NCBI RefSeq assembly: GCF_042675745.1
Contig: NZ_JBHTJM010000010.1
Span: forward strand, 326,336-390,335
Direction of reading: 5' to 3'
Length of the DNA: 64,000 nt
Source of the DNA: Pseudofulvibacter geojedonensis
GTDB lineage: Bacteria > Bacteroidota > Bacteroidia > Flavobacteriales > Flavobacteriaceae
Position 1 is the first letter of the stretch; the number at the start of each line of letters is the position of its first letter. The position numbers and the translations under genes were made by a program. Positions 14,792-23,895 of the stretch are shown in pieces. Below the pieces are notes generated by a model. It worked only from the letters and a program-made list of their open reading frames with translations, did not search any database and was not told where the DNA came from.

Positions 14792-16795
14792 ATGAAAAAA
14801 CTAGCTTTTATAGTATTATTTGTTTTTGGTTTTATTGCTAATACACTAGCACAAGGTTTTGTTGAACATACAGTAAAAGAGGGAGAAACAGTTGCTGCTA
14901 TTGTACAGCAATATGAAGTGTCTCCTTATGAGTTATACGAACTAAATCCAGATGCAAAAGAAGGTATTGTTGCTGGAGCAGTATTGGTTTTTTTGCGTAA
15001 TAAAAACTACCCTTATGATCCAACTTTGGTAGATATGAAAAGATATAAGGTTGGTAAAAAAGAAACTTTAAAAGAAATTGCTTTTAATAACAGTGTAACT
15101 GAAGCAGATATTAAAAAATATAATCCTGAATTATATTCAGAAAAAATAAAAAAAGGAAAAACAATTAAAATACCAGTTTTTGATGCAAGTCTTTTAGTTG
15201 GAGATTCAAGCAAGGTTGTTGTAAAACCAAAAGAAATTAAACATATAGTTAAAACCAAAGAAACAAAGTATGGTATTGCACATCAATATGAAATTACAAT
15301 TGCTGAACTAGAGGAACTAAATCCGCACATTGTAGACGGATTGAAAGTGGGGCAACTGCTAACAATAAAATCTGTTAAAGAAGAAAATATAGAAGCAACA
15401 ACGGTATCTATTAAAAGTAATTTATATGCATTTTATGAAGTACAACCCAAAGAAGGTTTTTTTAGATTGTCTAAAAAATTAGGGGTTTCTAAAGATTCTT
15501 TAATTGCTCTAAACCCTCAATTAGAAGAAGGAATAAAATTGGGGATGATTTTAAAATACCCAAAAGCTAACATATCAACATTAAAAAGACCTTCATATAA
15601 TTTAATTGATAGTATCATCAATAAAGAAACTAGAAATATTACGCTTTTGCTTCCTTTTAGGATGAACAATATCATTCATACAGATTCTACTTCTAATATG
15701 AAAAAGTTGTTGGTAAGAAAGAATAATGCAATGAATAAATCGTTAGATTTTTATTCAGGAGTTTTAATGGCGCTAGATTCAGTAAAACAAGTTGGTATCT
15801 CTACAAGGTTGAATGTAATTGACACTGAATATAGTGGAGATGTAAAAGCCAACATTAAAAGAATAGAGCAGGTTTTAAATAGAGAGTTTGTAGAAAATGA
15901 AGTAGTAATAGGTCCATTAGTTTCTGCTAATGTAATAACAGCTGCTAAAGTATTGAATAGTAAAAATATACCGTTAATAGCACCATTTGGCTTAAGAGAA
16001 GACTTTGCTAGTGAAAACTTGTATCAAACAGAAACTTCTGAAGCGAGTCAAAGAAAAGCAATGATTACTTATTTAAAGCATTATGCTAAAGGTAAAAAAG
16101 TAATAATTGTGGCCGATGATAAAAGGAGAGTGGTAAAAAATAAAAAAGAAACAGCAGTAACAGACGATAAAATGAAAGCTGTTAAAGATGAGCTAATAAG
16201 TCAGTTTCCAGAAGCAAAATTAGTCATACCTAGAAAAGGTGGTTTGTTAATACCCAAAGATTTTGTAAATGTAATAGAAGAAGGAAAAGAAAATGTAGTT
16301 ATAGTAGAGGGAGTAGATAAAAATGTAATATCAACAGTTACAAGTGTAATAGAAACTTTTACTAAGAAGAATAAAATAAGCATGTTTACTACTAGTAGTC
16401 AGAAATGGTTTGAACTAAAAGGAGTTAAAAACAGGTTAAAAGCTAAATTAAATTATCATTATCCATCTGCAACTAAACCAGCAGAGTTAGATAGCGATAA
16501 TGCTTTTGTTGTTAAGTACGAAGATACATATGGTAAATTACCTAATAAGTACGCAATGAGAGGTTTTGATGTAGCTTTAGATGTCTTATTAAGGCAAGGA
16601 GTAGCAAATACTTTAGAAGATGGAGTATTACAAATAGGAGAGACTAAGTATTTAGACGCTAAGTTTAATTATAAAAGAAATGTAAAAGGAGGTTATATAA
16701 ACGATTCGGTTTACATTTTACGTTATACTCCAGAATTTAGTTTAGAAGAAGTTATTATTGAAAATAAAACAGAAGAAATTACAACAGAAGAATAA
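14792..16795 (+). CDS. LysM-repeat protein with a periplasmic-binding-protein-like domain
   Basis: A 667-residue exported protein. After a signal peptide (about 1-20, ending TLAQ) come four LysM-like modules at roughly 23-70, 75-130, 150-198 and 210-258, recognisable by patterns such as VKEGETVAAIVQQYEVS, VKTKETKYGIAHQYEIT and LNPHIVDGLKVGQLL. From about residue 280 a type I periplasmic-binding fold follows (ITLLLPFRMNN, VVIGPLVSANV, IPLIAPFG). LysM binds peptidoglycan; what the second domain binds is unknown. It lies 8 bases before the osmC-like gene, suggesting an operon. Confidence 0.82.
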   Translation: MKKLAFIVLFVFGFIANTLAQGFVEHTVKEGETVAAIVQQYEVSPYELYELNPDAKEGIVAGAVLVFLRNKNYPYDPTLVDMKRYKVGKKETLKEIAFNNSVTEADIKKYNPELYSEKIKKGKTIKIPVFDASLLVGDSSKVVVKPKEIKHIVKTKETKYGIAHQYEITIAELEELNPHIVDGLKVGQLLTIKSVKEENIEATTVSIKSNLYAFYEVQPKEGFFRLSKKLGVSKDSLIALNPQLEEGIKLGMILKYPKANISTLKRPSYNLIDSIINKETRNITLLLPFRMNNIIHTDSTSNMKKLLVRKNNAMNKSLDFYSGVLMALDSVKQVGISTRLNVIDTEYSGDVKANIKRIEQVLNREFVENEVVIGPLVSANVITAAKVLNSKNIPLIAPFGLREDFASENLYQTETSEASQRKAMITYLKHYAKGKKVIIVADDKRRVVKNKKETAVTDDKMKAVKDELISQFPEAKLVIPRKGGLLIPKDFVNVIEEGKENVVIVEGVDKNVISTVTSVIETFTKKNKISMFTTSSQKWFELKGVKNRLKAKLNYHYPSATKPAELDSDNAFVVKYEDTYGKLPNKYAMRGFDVALDVLLRQGVANTLEDGVLQIGETKYLDAKFNYKRNVKGGYINDSVYILRYTPEFSLEEVIIENKTEEITTEE

Positions 16796-16803
16796 GCAAT
16801 AAA

Positions 16804-17208
16804 ATGGCAACATCAAAAGTTACTTATAAAGGACAATTAAGAACACAATCGGTTCACTTAAAATCTGGAAATGAAATTATTACAGATGCTCCAGTAGATA
16901 ATAATGGAAAAGGAGAAGCCTTTTCGCCAACAGATACCGTAGCAACAGCTTTAGCAAGTTGTATGCTAACTATAATGGGAATTAAGGCTAATGGCATGAA
17001 AGTTAATATAGAAGGAGCTAATGCTGAAGTAACTAAAACTATGGGGGTGGAACCAAGGAGAATTACTAAGATAGATGTAGTGTTCGATTTACCTTTTTCT
17101 TTTGATGATAAAACCAAAACCATTTTAGAAAAAGCAGCTATGACTTGCCCAGTTTTGTATAGTATACACCCAGATATAAAAAAGAATGTAGTTTTTAACT
17201 GGAAATAA
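16804..17208 (+). CDS. OsmC-family peroxiredoxin-like protein
   Basis: A 134-residue OsmC/Ohr-fold protein. Seen: the FSPTDTVATALASC segment with the first redox cysteine at C53 and the second at C115 in MTCPV, the arrangement that reduces organic hydroperoxides in this family. Length is typical of the short OsmC/YhfA type. Its stop overlaps the next start (TAATG at 17206-17210), so translation is coupled to the DUF922 gene. Confidence 0.9.
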   Translation: MATSKVTYKGQLRTQSVHLKSGNEIITDAPVDNNGKGEAFSPTDTVATALASCMLTIMGIKANGMKVNIEGANAEVTKTMGVEPRRITKIDVVFDLPFSFDDKTKTILEKAAMTCPVLYSIHPDIKKNVVFNWK

Positions 17209-17747
17209 TGAAAAAAAGAATCTTCATATTACTATTGTGTTTTGTGCAATTATTGATTGCCCAAGATAAGGAATTACCTTGGCGTGAAGATTTTAAATTG
17301 ACCTATAGTGATTTTGAGGGCAATCCAGATAAAAATCATCCATATGCAGCAATTACGTATTCAGGTATGTCTTATGGTTTTAGTGCAGAGGTGGTTAATG
17401 ATAAAGTAGCGGTAGATTATAATGTAGAATGTTTTTTTGTAGCCAATAAATCATGGATGAAGATGTATTTAGCTGATGAAAACTTATTAGCACATGAGCA
17501 ATTACATTTTGATATTACAGAGTTATATGCTCGCAAATTAAGAAAATTACTTAGTGAAATGACTTTTTCAGAGAATGTAAAAAGTGAAATGCGCAATGCA
17601 TATGAAAAATGTCATGAAGAAAAGAAAGCATATCAAAATCTGTATGATGAAGAAACAAACCATTCTAAGATAAGGTTAAAACAAAAAGAATGGGAGCTTA
17701 AAGTAGCTAAAGAATTAGATACTTTAAAAGAATTTGCTAGTAAATAG
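17208..17747 (+). CDS. Exported DUF922-like putative zinc metalloprotease
   Basis: A 179-residue protein with a signal peptide (residues 1-19, ending LLIAQ). It carries HEQLH at residues 96-100, the HExxH zinc-binding motif of metallopeptidases, in the context LAHEQLHFDITELYARKL that is typical of DUF922. The C-terminal third is a charged helix. Predicted periplasmic or outer-membrane facing; catalytic activity is inferred from the motif. It starts within the osmC stop codon. Confidence 0.75.
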   Translation: MKKRIFILLLCFVQLLIAQDKELPWREDFKLTYSDFEGNPDKNHPYAAITYSGMSYGFSAEVVNDKVAVDYNVECFFVANKSWMKMYLADENLLAHEQLHFDITELYARKLRKLLSEMTFSENVKSEMRNAYEKCHEEKKAYQNLYDEETNHSKIRLKQKEWELKVAKELDTLKEFASK

Positions 17748-17796
17748 AGCTTATTGTTCGTATAAACACTTCAAGATTAAAAAACTTAAAACGAAA

Positions 17797-18027
17797 TTGA
17801 ATCCACAAGAATTTCTTATTCAATTGGCGCATACTAAAATGCCTTATGGTAAATATAAAGGCAGGTACCTTATAGATTTACCAGAACATTATATAGTTTG
17901 GTATAATGCTAAAGGATTTCCAAAAGGAAAGTTAGGAGATATGTTGTTACAAGTGTATGAGTTAAAATTAAATGGACTAGAAGATATTATTCATAATATA
18001 AAGAGAAAGTATCCAATAAATCAGTGA
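17797..18027 (+). CDS. DUF3820 family small protein
   Basis: A 76-residue protein if translation begins at the TTG at 17797; an in-frame extension back to 17734 overlaps the previous gene and adds residues not expected in this family. Seen: the DUF3820 signature MPYGKYKGRYLIDLPEHYIVWY followed by KGFPKGKLGDML and the ELKLNGLE helix. Members are cytoplasmic and resemble exonuclease-associated or quorum-regulated proteins by annotation only; function unproven. It is downstream of the DUF922 gene by 49 bases. Confidence 0.75.
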   Translation: MNPQEFLIQLAHTKMPYGKYKGRYLIDLPEHYIVWYNAKGFPKGKLGDMLLQVYELKLNGLEDIIHNIKRKYPINQ

Positions 18028-18059
18028 TAATCTTATCAATAAGATTAAGGTAAATATTG

Positions 18060-18089
18060 TTGTATTTGCCGTTTTAATGCCTATTTTTG
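18060..18089 (+). promoter_or_regulatory. pyrG promoter
   Basis: TTG (18060-18062), 19-base spacer, TATTTTTG (18082-18089) matches the consensus, about 36 bases before the pyrG ATG. Confidence 0.7.
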
Positions 18090-18125
18090 CAAAATATTTT
18101 AACAACACACTACAACACTTTTAAC

Positions 18126-19733
18126 ATGTCAAACGCTAAGTACATTTTTGTTACAGGAGGAGTTACTTCGTCCTTAGGTAAAGGTATTATTGCTGCATCG
18201 TTAGCAAAATTATTACAATCTAGAGGGTATAGAACAACTATCCAAAAATTAGATCCATATTTAAATGTAGATCCAGGTACTTTAAATCCGTACGAGCATG
18301 GAGAGTGTTATGTAACAGATGATGGTGCAGAAACCGATTTAGATTTAGGTCACTATGAGCGTTTTTTAAACGTTCCAACTTCTCAAGCTAATAATGTTAC
18401 AACCGGTAGAATATATCAGTCTGTTATTCAAAAAGAAAGAAGAGGAGAATTTTTAGGAAAGACCGTTCAGGTGGTTCCTCATATTACCAATGAAATTAAA
18501 GAACGTATTCAGATTTTAGGAAAATCTGGAGATTACAATATCGTTATTACTGAAATTGGTGGAACAGTAGGTGATATTGAATCATTGCCATACATTGAGG
18601 CTGTTAGACAGATGAAGTGGGAGTTGGGAGATGAAAATGCCATTACAATTCACTTAACACTTGTTCCTTATTTAGCTGCAGCAGGAGAGTTAAAAACAAA
18701 ACCAACTCAACACTCTGTAAAAGCTTTAATGGAAAGTGGTTTAAAAGCAGATGTACTAGTGTGTAGAACAGAGCATGAATTATCTGATGATATTCGCCGT
18801 AAATTGGCTTTATTCTGTAACGTTAAAAAAGAAGCAGTTATTCAGTCTATAGATGCATCTACTATCTACGATGTTCCAAATTTAATGTTAGAAGAAAAGT
18901 TAGATCAGGTAGTATTAAAGCAATTAGAATTGCCATTAAATGAAACACCTGACTTAACTGCTTGGAATGATTTTGTGAATAAGTACAAGAACCCTAAATC
19001 AACAGTTACTATTGGTTTAGTTGGAAAATATGTAGAATTGCAAGATTCATACAAATCTATTTTAGAAGCTTTTATTCATGCAGGAGCTGCTAATGAAGTA
19101 AAAGTTAAAGTAAAATCAATCCATTCAGAATATGTTACTAAAACAGATCTACAAGGTGTAGATGGAATTCTGGTAGCTCCAGGTTTTGGCGAAAGAGGAA
19201 TTGAAGGAAAAATTACTGCTGTTCAGTTTGCTAGAGAAAACAACGTGCCTTTTTTAGGAATTTGTTTAGGAATGCAAATGGCTGTAATAGAATATGCTAG
19301 AAATGTACTAGGCTTAACCGAGGCTAATTCTACAGAAATGAATGAAGCTACAACTCATCCAGTAATTAATTTAATGGAAGAACAGAAAACAGTTGTAGAT
19401 AAAGGAGGAACTATGCGTTTAGGAGCTTGGAAATGTGAGCTTTCTGAAGGAAGTAAAGCATATGAAACATATGGAGAAGCGATGATAGATGAGCGCCATA
19501 GACACCGTTATGAGTTTAATAATGCATACAAGGAACAAATAGAAGCGGCAGGAATGAAAGCTACAGGAGTAAATCCAGATACAGGTTTAGTTGAGGTAGT
19601 AGAATTACCTAACCACCCTTGGTTTGTGGGAGTGCAGTATCATCCAGAATATAAAAGTACGGTAGCTAATCCACATCCTTTATTTGTAAACTTAGTAAAA
19701 GCAGCTGTTGCTAAAAAAGCAGTAATGGCTTAG
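18126..19733 (+). CDS. pyrG: CTP synthase
   Basis: A 535-residue enzyme that aminates UTP to CTP. The synthetase domain opens with KYIFVTGGVTSSLGKGI, and residues near 70 carry the LDLGHYERF motif; the C-terminal class I amidotransferase domain has the nucleophile in GICLGMQ and HPE in QYHPEYKS. I chose the ATG at 18126 because the longer frame back to 18087 starts inside the promoter. Upstream of yidC, a neighbour commonly seen in Flavobacteriia. Confidence 0.97.
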   Translation: MSNAKYIFVTGGVTSSLGKGIIAASLAKLLQSRGYRTTIQKLDPYLNVDPGTLNPYEHGECYVTDDGAETDLDLGHYERFLNVPTSQANNVTTGRIYQSVIQKERRGEFLGKTVQVVPHITNEIKERIQILGKSGDYNIVITEIGGTVGDIESLPYIEAVRQMKWELGDENAITIHLTLVPYLAAAGELKTKPTQHSVKALMESGLKADVLVCRTEHELSDDIRRKLALFCNVKKEAVIQSIDASTIYDVPNLMLEEKLDQVVLKQLELPLNETPDLTAWNDFVNKYKNPKSTVTIGLVGKYVELQDSYKSILEAFIHAGAANEVKVKVKSIHSEYVTKTDLQGVDGILVAPGFGERGIEGKITAVQFARENNVPFLGICLGMQMAVIEYARNVLGLTEANSTEMNEATTHPVINLMEEQKTVVDKGGTMRLGAWKCELSEGSKAYETYGEAMIDERHRHRYEFNNAYKEQIEAAGMKATGVNPDTGLVEVVELPNHPWFVGVQYHPEYKSTVANPHPLFVNLVKAAVAKKAVMA

Positions 19734-19751
19734 TGTAGAAATAGTAAAATG

Positions 19752-19787
19752 CCAATTCGTCAGTAAAGAAGAATTGGTGTTTTTTTT
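19752..19787 (+). terminator. Terminator after pyrG
   Basis: Arms CCAATTC (19752-19758) and GAATTGG (19771-19777) followed by a long T-run. The stem is short and A/T-rich, so some readthrough into yidC is plausible. Confidence 0.7.
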
Positions 19788-19803
19788 GATAAATAAAAGA
19801 ACG

Positions 19804-19838
19804 TAGAAAAGTACACACTCTTAGTAGTGTGTTTTCTA
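19804..19838 (+). other. Hairpin in the yidC leader
   Basis: TAGAAAA plus CACACT pair with AGTGTG plus TTTTCTA across a 6-base loop, with a 3-base bulge on the left arm. It lies 18 bases before the yidC ATG and is not followed by a T-run, so it is not an obvious terminator. Confidence 0.55.
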
Positions 19839-19855
19839 TGTAAAGACAAAAGTAA

Positions 19856-21751
19856 ATGGAAGAAAAAAAGTTTGATGCTAAAAAGTTAATAGGCTATATT
19901 CTTATAGCGGGTTTAATGACTTGGATGTTCTATATGAACAAACCTACTGAAGCAGAAATAGCAGCAGAAAAAGTCAAAGCAGAGCAAGTAGAAGCAGCTA
20001 AAAAAGATAAAGAGCCTAAAGAAGATACAGCAGTTGTAGAAGCAGTAGAACCAGTTAATGATTCTCTTGCTAACATTGAGTTACAAAACAAACTAGGAAA
20101 GTTTGCTTATAGTGCAAGTTTGCCATCTGCAGTAGATGCAAGTACAACTATTAGTAATAAAGTAATAGAATTAAGTTTTAATAATAAGGGAGGTTATTTA
20201 AACGAAGCTAAGTTAAAAGACTATAAAACTCACGACGGGAAACCTGTTTATTTAGTAAAAGACAATAATGCATCTTTAAATATAGTTTTAAGTACTACAG
20301 ATAATAGAATACTTAACACCAAAGATTTGTACTTTACTCCAACTGTAACAAAAAACGGAAACAATCAAGTTGTTTCAATGAAGTTGCAAGCTTCTCCTAC
20401 TCAGTTTTTAGAATATAGGTATGAAATCAAAGAGAATGATTATTTAATAGATTTTACTATACGCTCTCAAGGATTAGCTTCAGTTGTTAATACATCTAAT
20501 CCTGTCAATTTAGACTGGAAGTTAAAGGCGTTTCCAAATGAAAAGGCTTTAAGTTATGAAAATCAAAATACGGCTATTCACTATTTAGAAGATGGTGATA
20601 TGGAGTGTTTAGGTATGCAAGAGAACGATGATGTTGTAGAAGAGGCTACTTGGGTAAGCTTTAAGCAACATTTTTTCTCATCTATTTTAATTGCGGAAAG
20701 TGGGTTCAAGAAATTAGATTTAAAGCAAGAAAACTATGTAGAGCGCGATACTAAAGAAACAGAGTTCTTAAAAGGTTTCGAAGTACAAACACCACTTGCT
20801 ATAGCTGGAGGAGAAATTAATAACAACTTTGCGTGGTATTATGGTCCAAACGATTATCAAATCTTAAAGTCTTACGAAGGTTTAGACCTAGAAGAGAATA
20901 TCAATTTAGGATGGGGGGTTTTTGGATTCTTAAACAAGTACTTGTTTATTCCTGTATTTAAGCTCTTAAGTGGATTTATAGGTAGCTATGGATTGATCAT
21001 TATTTTAATGACGATTGTTGTTAGGTTAATCATGTCGCCATTAGTGTACAAGTCGTATATGTCTAGTGCAAAGATGAAAGTAATTCGTCCAGAACTGCAA
21101 AAGGTGAATGAGAAGTACCCAGATAAAAAAGATGCTATGAAACGCCAGCAAGAAACCATGCGTATTCAACGTGAATCTGGTGTAAGTATGATGTCGGGTT
21201 GTATACCAGCATTATTACAAATGCCTATTTTCTTTGCCTTGTTTAAATTCTTTCCGAAAGAAATTGGTTTAAGACAGAAGAACTTCTTGTGGGCAGAAGA
21301 TTTATCGGCTTATGATAGTGTGTACAAATTACCTTTCGATATTCCTTTTTACGGAGATCACGTAAGTCTATTTCCAATATTAGCTTCTATTGCTATATTC
21401 TTTTACATGCGTATGAGTCAGGCGCAACAAGCTAATATGCAAGCGCCAGTACAAGAAGGAATGCCAGATATGCAAAAAATGATGAAGTATATGTTGTACT
21501 TCTCTCCATTAATGATGTTGGTTTTCTTTAACAATTATGCTAGTGGATTAAGTTTATACTATTTTGTTTCTAACTTACTAACCATAGGTATTATGTTAGC
21601 TATTAAGAAATTCTTAATAGATGAAGAAAAAGTATTAGCTAAAATTAAAGCACATAAAAAGAAGCCTAAAAAGCAAAATAAGTTCCAGAAGAAAATGCAA
21701 GAAATGATGGAGCAAGCAGAGCAGCAACAAAAAGCTAGTAAGAAGAAATAA
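19856..21751 (+). CDS. yidC: Membrane protein insertase YidC
   Basis: A 631-residue inner-membrane insertase that works with and without SecYEG. Seen: an N-terminal membrane helix at about 12-28, an acidic/lysine-rich linker, the large periplasmic P1 domain (about 85-350), then the conserved C-terminal OxaA/YidC domain with GLIIILMTIVVRLIMSPL near 370-390 including the conserved arginine, SGCIPALLQMPIFFALFKFF, and a lysine-rich cytoplasmic tail from about 600. Length fits Bacteroidota YidC. Confidence 0.96.
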   Translation: MEEKKFDAKKLIGYILIAGLMTWMFYMNKPTEAEIAAEKVKAEQVEAAKKDKEPKEDTAVVEAVEPVNDSLANIELQNKLGKFAYSASLPSAVDASTTISNKVIELSFNNKGGYLNEAKLKDYKTHDGKPVYLVKDNNASLNIVLSTTDNRILNTKDLYFTPTVTKNGNNQVVSMKLQASPTQFLEYRYEIKENDYLIDFTIRSQGLASVVNTSNPVNLDWKLKAFPNEKALSYENQNTAIHYLEDGDMECLGMQENDDVVEEATWVSFKQHFFSSILIAESGFKKLDLKQENYVERDTKETEFLKGFEVQTPLAIAGGEINNNFAWYYGPNDYQILKSYEGLDLEENINLGWGVFGFLNKYLFIPVFKLLSGFIGSYGLIIILMTIVVRLIMSPLVYKSYMSSAKMKVIRPELQKVNEKYPDKKDAMKRQQETMRIQRESGVSMMSGCIPALLQMPIFFALFKFFPKEIGLRQKNFLWAEDLSAYDSVYKLPFDIPFYGDHVSLFPILASIAIFFYMRMSQAQQANMQAPVQEGMPDMQKMMKYMLYFSPLMMLVFFNNYASGLSLYYFVSNLLTIGIMLAIKKFLIDEEKVLAKIKAHKKKPKKQNKFQKKMQEMMEQAEQQQKASKKK

Positions 21752-21793
21752 CTTCTGAGCAATGATACATCAGAAATATGTATAAATAAAAAG

Positions 21794-21826
21794 ATGTCTA
21801 ATCAATATGGTTAGGCATTTTTTTTG
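21794..21826 (+). terminator. Terminator after yidC
   Basis: Ten-base arms (21794-21803, 21809-21818) with two G-T pairs, then a run of T. Confidence 0.75.
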
Positions 21827-21877
21827 TTATACTAAAATTATAGTACATTCGTTAAATAGTAAAGCACCTAATTAGTT

Positions 21878-22576
21878 ATGAGAAATTTAATAGTATTGAT
21901 TTGTTTGTTAATTGTAGGTTTTGTTTCTGCGCAAGAATACAATCAATTTGATAAACAAGGGGAGAGACATGGTAAATGGAGAAAATTTTTTCCAGGAACC
22001 GAGAAAGTTAGATATACTGGTCAGTTTGAACATGGAAAAGAAGTTGGAGTTTTTAAGTTCTATCATAAAGAAGCCAAAGCTAAACATCCATCTTTAATAA
22101 AAACGTTTCAACCAAATTCTGATTTAGCAGAAGTAAAATATTATACGTCTACCGGAGTGCTTTTGAACGAAGGTTTTTTAAACGGAAAGATAAGAGTTGG
22201 TGAATGGAAGTTTTACCATAAGAATAGTAAAGAAATTAGTGAAATCGAGTTTTATGAGAAAGGTAGGCTAAATGGAAAAAAAACCTCTTATTATAAGAAC
22301 GGAAAAATTTTACAGGTAGAGAACTATACTAATGGTAAGTTAAATGGTAAAAAGCAAATGTTTACAAATGAGGGTGTATTGGTAAAAGATATGAATTATG
22401 TAAACGGGCGTATAGATGGATATTTTACAGAGTATAGAGCAGGTAAAAAAATTCTAGAAGGAAAGTATGCTATGGGGAAGCCTAGAGGAGTTTGGAAATA
22501 CTATAAAGACGGAAAGTTAATTGAGACTAAAGATTATACAAAGTCAAATAATCCGAAGAAGAAAAAGGCAAAATAA
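21878..22576 (+). CDS. Secreted MORN-type repeat protein (YwqK-like)
   Basis: A 232-residue protein with a signal peptide (1-18, ending FVSAQ) and a series of short repeats of the form (Y/F)xNGKxxGxxxxYxxxG: examples are FEHGKEVGVFKFY, LNGKIRVGEWKFY, EKGRLNGKKTSYY, TNGKLNGKKQMF, VNGRIDGYFTEY and MGKPRGVWKYYKDGK. These are the bacterial variant of MORN repeats found in YwqK-type proteins, often annotated as toxin-antitoxin-related but here with no partner toxin nearby. Likely extracytoplasmic. Basic C-terminal tail. Confidence 0.82.
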   Translation: MRNLIVLICLLIVGFVSAQEYNQFDKQGERHGKWRKFFPGTEKVRYTGQFEHGKEVGVFKFYHKEAKAKHPSLIKTFQPNSDLAEVKYYTSTGVLLNEGFLNGKIRVGEWKFYHKNSKEISEIEFYEKGRLNGKKTSYYKNGKILQVENYTNGKLNGKKQMFTNEGVLVKDMNYVNGRIDGYFTEYRAGKKILEGKYAMGKPRGVWKYYKDGKLIETKDYTKSNNPKKKKAK

Positions 22577-22597
22577 TTCAAGTATAAAATAATAAGA

Positions 22598-22630
22598 GAC
22601 TATACTTAAACGGTATAGTCTTTTGTTATT
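22598..22630 (+). terminator. Terminator after the MORN-type gene
   Basis: Arms GACTATAC (22598-22605) and GTATAGTC (22613-22620) followed by TTTTGTTATTT. Confidence 0.8.
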
Positions 22631-22651
22631 TATAAATATGTCATTTATTCC

Positions 22652-22659
22652 TATCTTTG
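22652..22659 (+). promoter_or_regulatory. mnmA promoter, -7 element
   Basis: TATCTTTG followed by GCGCC, the same downstream bases as at typA, 25 bases before the mnmA ATG. The nearest TTG (22623-22625) is 26 bases upstream, slightly too far. Confidence 0.55.
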
Positions 22660-22684
22660 CGCCTCCAAAAGAAAGGATAAAAAA

Positions 22685-23872
22685 ATGAAGAGAGTTGTTG
22701 TAGGTTTATCGGGAGGTGTAGATTCTAGTGTTACAGCATATTTACTTAAAGAGCAAGGCTATGAGGTAATAGGCTTGTTTATGAAGAACTGGCATGATGA
22801 TACGGTTACTATATCTAATGAATGCCCATGGCTAGACGATAGTAATGATGCTATGCTAGTTGCTGAAAAATTAGGAATTCCTTTTCAAACAGTAGATTTA
22901 TCAGTTCAATACAAAGAACGTATAGTGGATTATATGTTTAATGAATATGAACGTGGAAGAACTCCTAATCCAGATGTTTTATGTAATAGAGAAATTAAGT
23001 TTGATGTGTTTATGAAAATAGCATTAGACTTAGGAGCTGATTATGTAGCTACAGGACATTATTGTAGAAAAGATAGTATAGAGAAAGATGGTGAAACTGT
23101 TTACCAATTAAAGGCTGGGGTAGATAGTAATAAAGATCAATCTTATTTTTTATGTCAATTATCTCAAGAGCAATTAGCAAAAGCTTTGTTCCCTGTGGGA
23201 GAGTTAACAAAGCCAGAAGTTAGAAAAATAGCTTCAGAACAAGATTTAGTAACAGCTGATAAAAAAGATTCTCAGGGCTTATGCTTTATTGGTAAAGTAA
23301 GGTTGCCAGAGTTTTTACAACAGCAATTAGCTCCTAAGGAAGGGGTTATTGTTGAGGTGGCTAAAGATCATGTTGGATACCAAATGTCTACTCCAGATTT
23401 CGCCAATAAAGAAGATGAGTTAGCTTATTATTCAACAAAATTTGAATATTCTTTAGCTGACGGAAAAGAAGTAGGTAAACATCAGGGAGCACATTATTTT
23501 ACTAAAGGTCAGCGCAAAGGTTTAGCAGTAGGAGGTACACCAGAACCATTATTTGTTATAGATACTGATGTTAAAGAGAATGTAATTTATACAGGTCAGG
23601 GAAGCAATCACCCTGGTTTGTTTAGAAAAGCTCTATTGGTTTCAAATGATGAGATACACTGGGTTAGAGAAGATTTGCAGTTATCTGTAGGAGAAACTAT
23701 GGAAGTAGATGCTAGAATTCGTTATCGCCAACCATTGCAAAAAGCAACTTTGCATCAAACAAAAAAAGGAATGTATGTTTTGTTTGAAGAAGCTCAAAGT
23801 GCTATTACAGAAGGACAGTTTGTAGCCTTTTATATTGAAGATGAGTTAGTTGGTTCGGGAGTAATTTCGTAA
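22685..23872 (+). CDS. mnmA: tRNA-specific 2-thiouridylase MnmA
   Basis: A 395-residue enzyme that installs 2-thiouridine at position 34 of Lys, Glu and Gln tRNAs. Seen: the PP-loop SGGVDSSV at residues 9-16, the catalytic cysteine C100 in PNPDVLCNREIKF and the second cysteine C200 in SQGLCFIGK, matching C102 and C199 of E. coli MnmA. The C-terminal beta-barrel follows. It precedes the subtilase gene by 23 bases, but functions appear unrelated. Confidence 0.96.
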   Translation: MKRVVVGLSGGVDSSVTAYLLKEQGYEVIGLFMKNWHDDTVTISNECPWLDDSNDAMLVAEKLGIPFQTVDLSVQYKERIVDYMFNEYERGRTPNPDVLCNREIKFDVFMKIALDLGADYVATGHYCRKDSIEKDGETVYQLKAGVDSNKDQSYFLCQLSQEQLAKALFPVGELTKPEVRKIASEQDLVTADKKDSQGLCFIGKVRLPEFLQQQLAPKEGVIVEVAKDHVGYQMSTPDFANKEDELAYYSTKFEYSLADGKEVGKHQGAHYFTKGQRKGLAVGGTPEPLFVIDTDVKENVIYTGQGSNHPGLFRKALLVSNDEIHWVREDLQLSVGETMEVDARIRYRQPLQKATLHQTKKGMYVLFEEAQSAITEGQFVAFYIEDELVGSGVIS

Positions 23873-23895
23873 ATTGCATTTATAATCCCTTAATT

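Noticed and set aside
15013..15258. An 81-aa minus-strand frame within the LysM gene
   Set aside because: Antisense shadow; the plus-strand gene has clear LysM modules across this stretch.
16854..17123. An 89-aa minus-strand frame within the osmC gene
   Set aside because: Antisense shadow of a gene with both OsmC cysteines intact.
21878..22576. Possible YwqK-type toxin-antitoxin antitoxin
   Set aside because: Signal peptide present and no toxin-like neighbour; only the MORN-like repeat pattern is shared.
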